Origin: Deinococcus aquaticus
GTDB lineage: Bacteria; Deinococcota; Deinococci; Deinococcales; Deinococcaceae
Assembly (NCBI RefSeq): GCF_028622095.1
Contig: NZ_CP115165.1
Location: 1,547,501-1,611,500, forward strand
Direction: 5' to 3'
DNA: 64,000 nt
Below, piece after piece: positions 61,223 through 64,000 of this stretch. How positions within the stretch are numbered: position 1 is the stretch's first letter; the number at the start of each line of letters is the position of its first letter. The translations under genes and the position numbers were made by a program. Under the pieces are notes generated by a model. It had not been told where the DNA came from. It worked only from the letters and a program-made list of their open reading frames with translations, and did no database searches.

Positions 61223-62374
61223 ATGACGACTACAGAGACTCTCAACGTGTTTGTCGTCGCTGCGGACCCGGGCCGCGCGCTGCAACTGACGCCGCTGCTG
61301 CCACGAACAGACGTGAAGTACGTCCCGGACGCAGAAAGCCTGCTGCGCGAATCGCACGTCGTCATTCCCGACGTGGTGCTGCTGTACACCAGTACGCCCG
61401 GTGTGCCGCTGCATCAGGTGCTGCCCATGCTGCGCCAGCGCGCCGAACTGAGCGGCACGCAGTGGCTGGGCGTGGGCACGCAGGGCCTGGGTGAACTGCT
61501 GGCCGCCGGGGCCGACGCCCTGATCAGCGACGCCACCCCGTCCGAGGCGGTGGCCCTGCAGGTACGGACCATGCTGGCGCGCGCGCAGCAGCACCGCGAG
61601 GCCCTGCTGCGCGTGGCGAGCCTGCAACGCCGCATGGACACCTGGGAGCACGAGGAACGCGTGCGCGACCAGCTGGTGCACATGCTGGTGCACGACCTGA
61701 AAAACCCCATCGCGGCCGTCATGGGCCTGATCGAGATCGTGCAGGACGACCCGCGGATTCCCGAGGACAACCGTGAACTGCTGAAGGTCGCGCACGACGA
61801 AACGCAGCACCTGCTGCACCTCGCGGCGAACATGCTGGACGTCCGCAAGATCCAGGCCGGGAAGATGAACCTGAAACGCGAACTGATGTTCACGCCCATG
61901 TTCCGCGAGGTGATCGAGCAGGCGCGCGGCGACGTGGGCAGCGGCCTGCGCGACCGGCACGTGCGCGTGGACATTGAGGCCGACATGAGCCCCGCCAGCG
62001 CCGACCCGGAAATTCTGCGCCGCGTCCTGGCGAACCTGATCAGCAACGCCCTGAAGCACACGACCACGGGCGGCGTGATCGCCATCCTGGCCAAAAGCAT
62101 TCCCGAGGGCGTGCAGGTCATGGTCCGCGACGACGGCGAGGGCATTCCCGCCGACGACATTCCCAACCTGTTCGCCGCGTTCGAGCAGTCCCGCCTGACG
62201 CTGCACGGCCGCTTCGATACCGGCATGGGACTGGCCTTCTGCAAACTGGCGGTCGAGGAGCACGGCGGCACCATTCACGTGGAGTCCGAGCGCGGCAAGG
62301 GCGCGTCGTTCATCTTCACGGTGCCGTCCGCGCAGGACAACGACGACGACGACGATTTCGTGGAACTGGTGTAA
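61223..62374 (+). CDS. Soluble histidine kinase with a degenerate receiver domain
   Basis: A 383-aa protein with no membrane segment. Residues 8-120 have a receiver-like fold ([30 protein letters not shown]) but Tyr55 occupies the phospho-Asp position and the acidic pair is lost. A coiled linker leads to the dimerisation helix with H157 ([19 protein letters not shown]). The ATPase has N ([12 protein letters not shown]), G1 ([13 protein letters not shown]), F (LFAAFEQ) and G2 ([11 protein letters not shown]) boxes. The C-terminus is an Asp run. No response-regulator gene adjoins it. TACACT lies 14 bases before the ATG. Confidence 0.88.
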   Translation: MTTTETLNVFVVAADPGRALQLTPLLPRTDVKYVPDAESLLRESHVVIPDVVLLYTSTPGVPLHQVLPMLRQRAELSGTQWLGVGTQGLGELLAAGADALISDATPSEAVALQVRTMLARAQQHREALLRVASLQRRMDTWEHEERVRDQLVHMLVHDLKNPIAAVMGLIEIVQDDPRIPEDNRELLKVAHDETQHLLHLAANMLDVRKIQAGKMNLKRELMFTPMFREVIEQARGDVGSGLRDRHVRVDIEADMSPASADPEILRRVLANLISNALKHTTTGGVIAILAKSIPEGVQVMVRDDGEGIPADDIPNLFAAFEQSRLTLHGRFDTGMGLAFCKLAVEEHGGTIHVESERGKGASFIFTVPSAQDNDDDDDFVELV

Positions 62375-62461
62375 CCCGCCAGACGTACGGGCGGGAGCGG
62401 CGGCCCACACGAGCGTTCGCCTGTTCCGTGGGCACCCTGGGAGGACCGGGGTGCCCGTTTC

Positions 62462-62617
62462 ATACGGACTCCGGGCGAATGGTTTGCAAAGCCGTTCGCT
62501 CCGGGCGGACTCGTAGAGCTGCGCCACAGAGCGAGGGGGAGACAAGCGGACTGAAGGGCGTGGAGTTGGCAGCCCGGCGCCCCTGCGGGTTGCTAACGAA
62601 ACAGACGGAGTCCGGAT
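62462..62617 (+). repeat. Dispersed intergenic repeat, copy C
   Basis: A 156-bp copy from ATACGGACTCCGGGCGAATGG to ACAGACGGAGTCCGGAT. In the left hairpin both arms have changed together (GGGCGAATGG and CCGTTCGCTCC instead of GATTGAA/TTCAATC), a compensatory pattern that supports a selected RNA or DNA fold. It lies between the histidine kinase gene and the nuo operon. Confidence 0.88.
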
Positions 62618-62683
62618 GAGGGGCTGGGGAGTGACTGTCTGGATGGGCGGCGCCGATGGGGTGCGAGCGCGTGTGAAACGTGC

Positions 62684-62745
62684 TAAAACTGGGGTGTTCC
62701 ACAGTTCAGAGTCTGAGAAGTCCGTAGCGCCTCTCTTTTTTTCCA
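62684..62745 (+). promoter_or_regulatory. Probable nuo operon promoter and T tract
   Basis: TAAAAC at 62684-62689 is a plausible -10. The leader contains CTCTCTTTTTTTCC (62733-62746), an unusual T run for this GC-rich genome, without an evident GC hairpin before it. Confidence 0.35.
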
Positions 62746-62752
62746 GCCATTC

Positions 62753-63175
62753 GTGCCGTTTTTCACGAGCAGGGGTATCGGATCAGGAAGAGCGGCCGCA
62801 GAAAGGGGAATCCTTATCGAATACGCCAACTTCGTCATCATGCTCCTCGTCGCGCTCGGCATCGGCATCGTCGCCGTCATCGCCAGCGCCCTCCTCGGCC
62901 CCAAGAAGGGCAGCCGCGCCAAACTCATGGCCTACGAAAGCGGCAACGACCCCGAACACGGCGGCGTCGGCACCGGCCAGCGGTTCCCGGTGCACTTCTA
63001 CCTCGTCGCCATGCTGTTCATCATCTTCGACATCGAAACCGCCTTCTTCTACCCGCTGGCCGTCGCCTACCAGAAACTCATCCCGTTTGCCTTCTTCGAG
63101 GCCATCACCTTCGTCGTGCTGCTGCTCGTCGGGTATGTCTACGTGCTGAAAAAGAAGGTGCTGGAATGGGCATGA
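62753..63175 (+). CDS. nuoA: NADH-quinone oxidoreductase subunit A
   Basis: Three-helix membrane subunit of complex I. Landmarks: [34 protein letters not shown] (the quinone-cavity loop), [24 protein letters not shown] (family hallmark) and [19 protein letters not shown]. The start is uncertain: GTG at 62753 has no ribosome site and adds about 20 unusual residues; the only ATG (62837) cuts into helix 1. AAAGGGGA sits six bases before an ATC codon at 62816, which would give the expected N-terminus. Confidence 0.85.
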   Translation: MPFFTSRGIGSGRAAAERGILIEYANFVIMLLVALGIGIVAVIASALLGPKKGSRAKLMAYESGNDPEHGGVGTGQRFPVHFYLVAMLFIIFDIETAFFYPLAVAYQKLIPFAFFEAITFVVLLLVGYVYVLKKKVLEWA

Positions 63176-63193
63176 CGCATGCAGAAAGCAGAA

Positions 63194-63247
63194 GGCAGAT
63201 GGCAGATGGCAGATGGCCCGCAGTCTTCAGGCCATCAGCCATCTGCC
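63194..63247 (+). repeat. Tandem GGCAGAT and inverted repeat in the nuoA-nuoB spacer
   Basis: Three tandem GGCAGAT units (63194-63214) are followed by GCCATCTGCC (63238-63247), which can pair with each of them. Slippage of the 7-bp unit could vary the spacer length. Confidence 0.65.
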
Positions 63248-63272
63248 ATTGGCCCCAACCGGAGGTCGCCCC

Positions 63273-63809
63273 ATGCCGCTGAAGGAACTGTTCGAGAAGG
63301 ATTGGCAGGAACTGGAATCCGAGGGTGTGCTGTTCTCCAGCCTGGAGAAACTGGTCGCGTGGGGCCGCAGCAACAGCCTGTGGCCCGCCACGTTCGGCCT
63401 AGCGTGCTGCGCCATCGAGATGATGAGCAGCACCGACGGCCGCAACGACCTCGCCCGCTTCGGCAGCGAGGTGTTCCGCGCCTCTCCCCGGCAGGCGGAC
63501 GTGATGATCGTCGCCGGCCGCCTGAGCAAGAAGATGGCGCCCGTCATGCGCCGCGTGTACGACCAGATGCCCGACCCCAAATGGGTGATCAGCATGGGCG
63601 CCTGCGCCAGTTCGGGGGGCATGTTCAACAACTACGCCATCGTGCAGAACGTGGACAGCGTGGTGCCCGTGGACATCTTCGTGCCCGGCTGCCCCCCGCG
63701 CCCCGAAGCGCTGATCTACGCCGTCATGCAACTCCAGAAGAAGGTGCGCGGCGAGGCCTTCGATCAGCTGGGCCACCAGCTGCCCATGGTGGACGCATGG
63801 ACCCGCTGA
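63273..63809 (+). CDS. nuoB: NADH-quinone oxidoreductase subunit B
   Basis: Peripheral complex I subunit carrying cluster N2, next to the quinone site. 178 aa. The cluster ligands are in [11 protein letters not shown] (tandem Cys), [11 protein letters not shown] and [11 protein letters not shown]. The ATG follows CCGGAGGTCGCCCC. The 97-base spacer from nuoA contains the inverted repeat; the 3' end overlaps the nuoC start by 14 bases. Confidence 0.97.
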   Translation: MPLKELFEKDWQELESEGVLFSSLEKLVAWGRSNSLWPATFGLACCAIEMMSSTDGRNDLARFGSEVFRASPRQADVMIVAGRLSKKMAPVMRRVYDQMPDPKWVISMGACASSGGMFNNYAIVQNVDSVVPVDIFVPGCPPRPEALIYAVMQLQKKVRGEAFDQLGHQLPMVDAWTR

Positions 63810-64000
63810 AACCCACGGACAGCAAACCCATGGGCCGCGAGGGCGTCGCGCAGTCCAGCACCAGCCAGCCGGTCGCCGCCGTCACGCCCGCCACCGTTGC
63901 CGCCCCGGCCGCGCCCAGCCGCGACGTGAGCCCCCTGATCCGCGAACTGGGCCTCACGGAAGACGACGCCGCCGAACCCACCGCGCTGGTCACCCCGGAC
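63796..64000 (+). CDS. nuoC: NADH-quinone oxidoreductase subunit C (5' part)
   Basis: Begins inside the nuoB 3' end (ATG at 63796) and runs off the window after 68 codons. The visible part is an Ala/Pro/Val-rich extension ([20 protein letters not shown]) leading to [17 protein letters not shown]. The NuoC core lies beyond the edge, so the assignment rests on the nuoA-nuoB-nuoC order and this N-terminal style. Confidence 0.7.

Overview
This is a GC-rich stretch of bacterial chromosome that looks like Deinococcus or a very close relative. The evidence is indirect but consistent: EF-P and prolyl-tRNA synthetase of the Thermus/Deinococcus type, an L25/CTC ribosomal protein, an amylosucrase, a DinB-family gene, many start codons only 5-8 nt after a TANNNT -10 box (the leaderless-mRNA arrangement known from Deinococcus), and a family of roughly 140-156 bp intergenic repeats like the small dispersed repeats reported for Deinococcus genomes. 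I cannot name the species. I see no rRNA, tRNA, CRISPR array, prophage, transposase or replication origin.

Layout. 1-2.2 kb: folate operon (folP-folB-folK). 2.3-7.4 kb: small hypothetical genes, a YraN-like nuclease, a HAD hydrolase, a stand-alone dsRNA-binding protein, and a uracil permease flanked by two related secreted proteins. 7.4-16.5 kb: uvrB, an MFS transporter, a LysR regulator divergent from aceE-aceF. 16.6-24.6 kb: an accessory patch rich in repair-like genes: an Ada-AlkA fusion, an isocitrate-lyase-fold enzyme, signal peptidase I with a PadR/anti-sigma-like pair, a DinB gene broken by a stop codon, a two-gene split photolyase with an Fe-S-type cysteine set, an NlpC/P60-like protein and a subtilase. 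24.6-31.5 kb: two SDR enzymes, an App1-like phosphatase, glgX and a protein with a possible nuclease fold. 31.6-36.1 kb: a nonsense-broken solute-binding protein gene, proS and a lower-GC surface lipoprotein. 36.4-42 kb: DUF2171, an alpha/beta hydrolase, amylosucrase, a GNAT protein, rpmI-rplT. 42-50.2 kb: GntR regulator, moaA, and acetate use (DUF485-actP, acs) around another MFS gene. 50.3-55.7 kb: accC-accB, efp, rplY, lysS. 56-61 kb: ROK regulator plus a sugar ABC transporter that lacks its ATPase. 61.2-64 kb: a soluble histidine kinase and the start of the nuo operon.

How parts fit together. Acetate uptake (ActP) and activation (Acs) supply acetyl-CoA, as does AceE-AceF; AccB-AccC commit it to fatty acids. 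GlgX, amylosucrase and the ABC sugar importer form a carbohydrate theme, and several of their upstream regions carry LacI- or ROK-type palindromes. UvrB, Ada-AlkA, the split photolyase and DinB form a DNA-damage theme.

Most notable: the split Fe-S-like photolyase pair; six copies of a dispersed repeat, three of which abut stop codons; a second family of GGCAGATGGC-type inverted repeats sitting inside operon spacers; and two genes interrupted by what look like Trp-to-stop changes.
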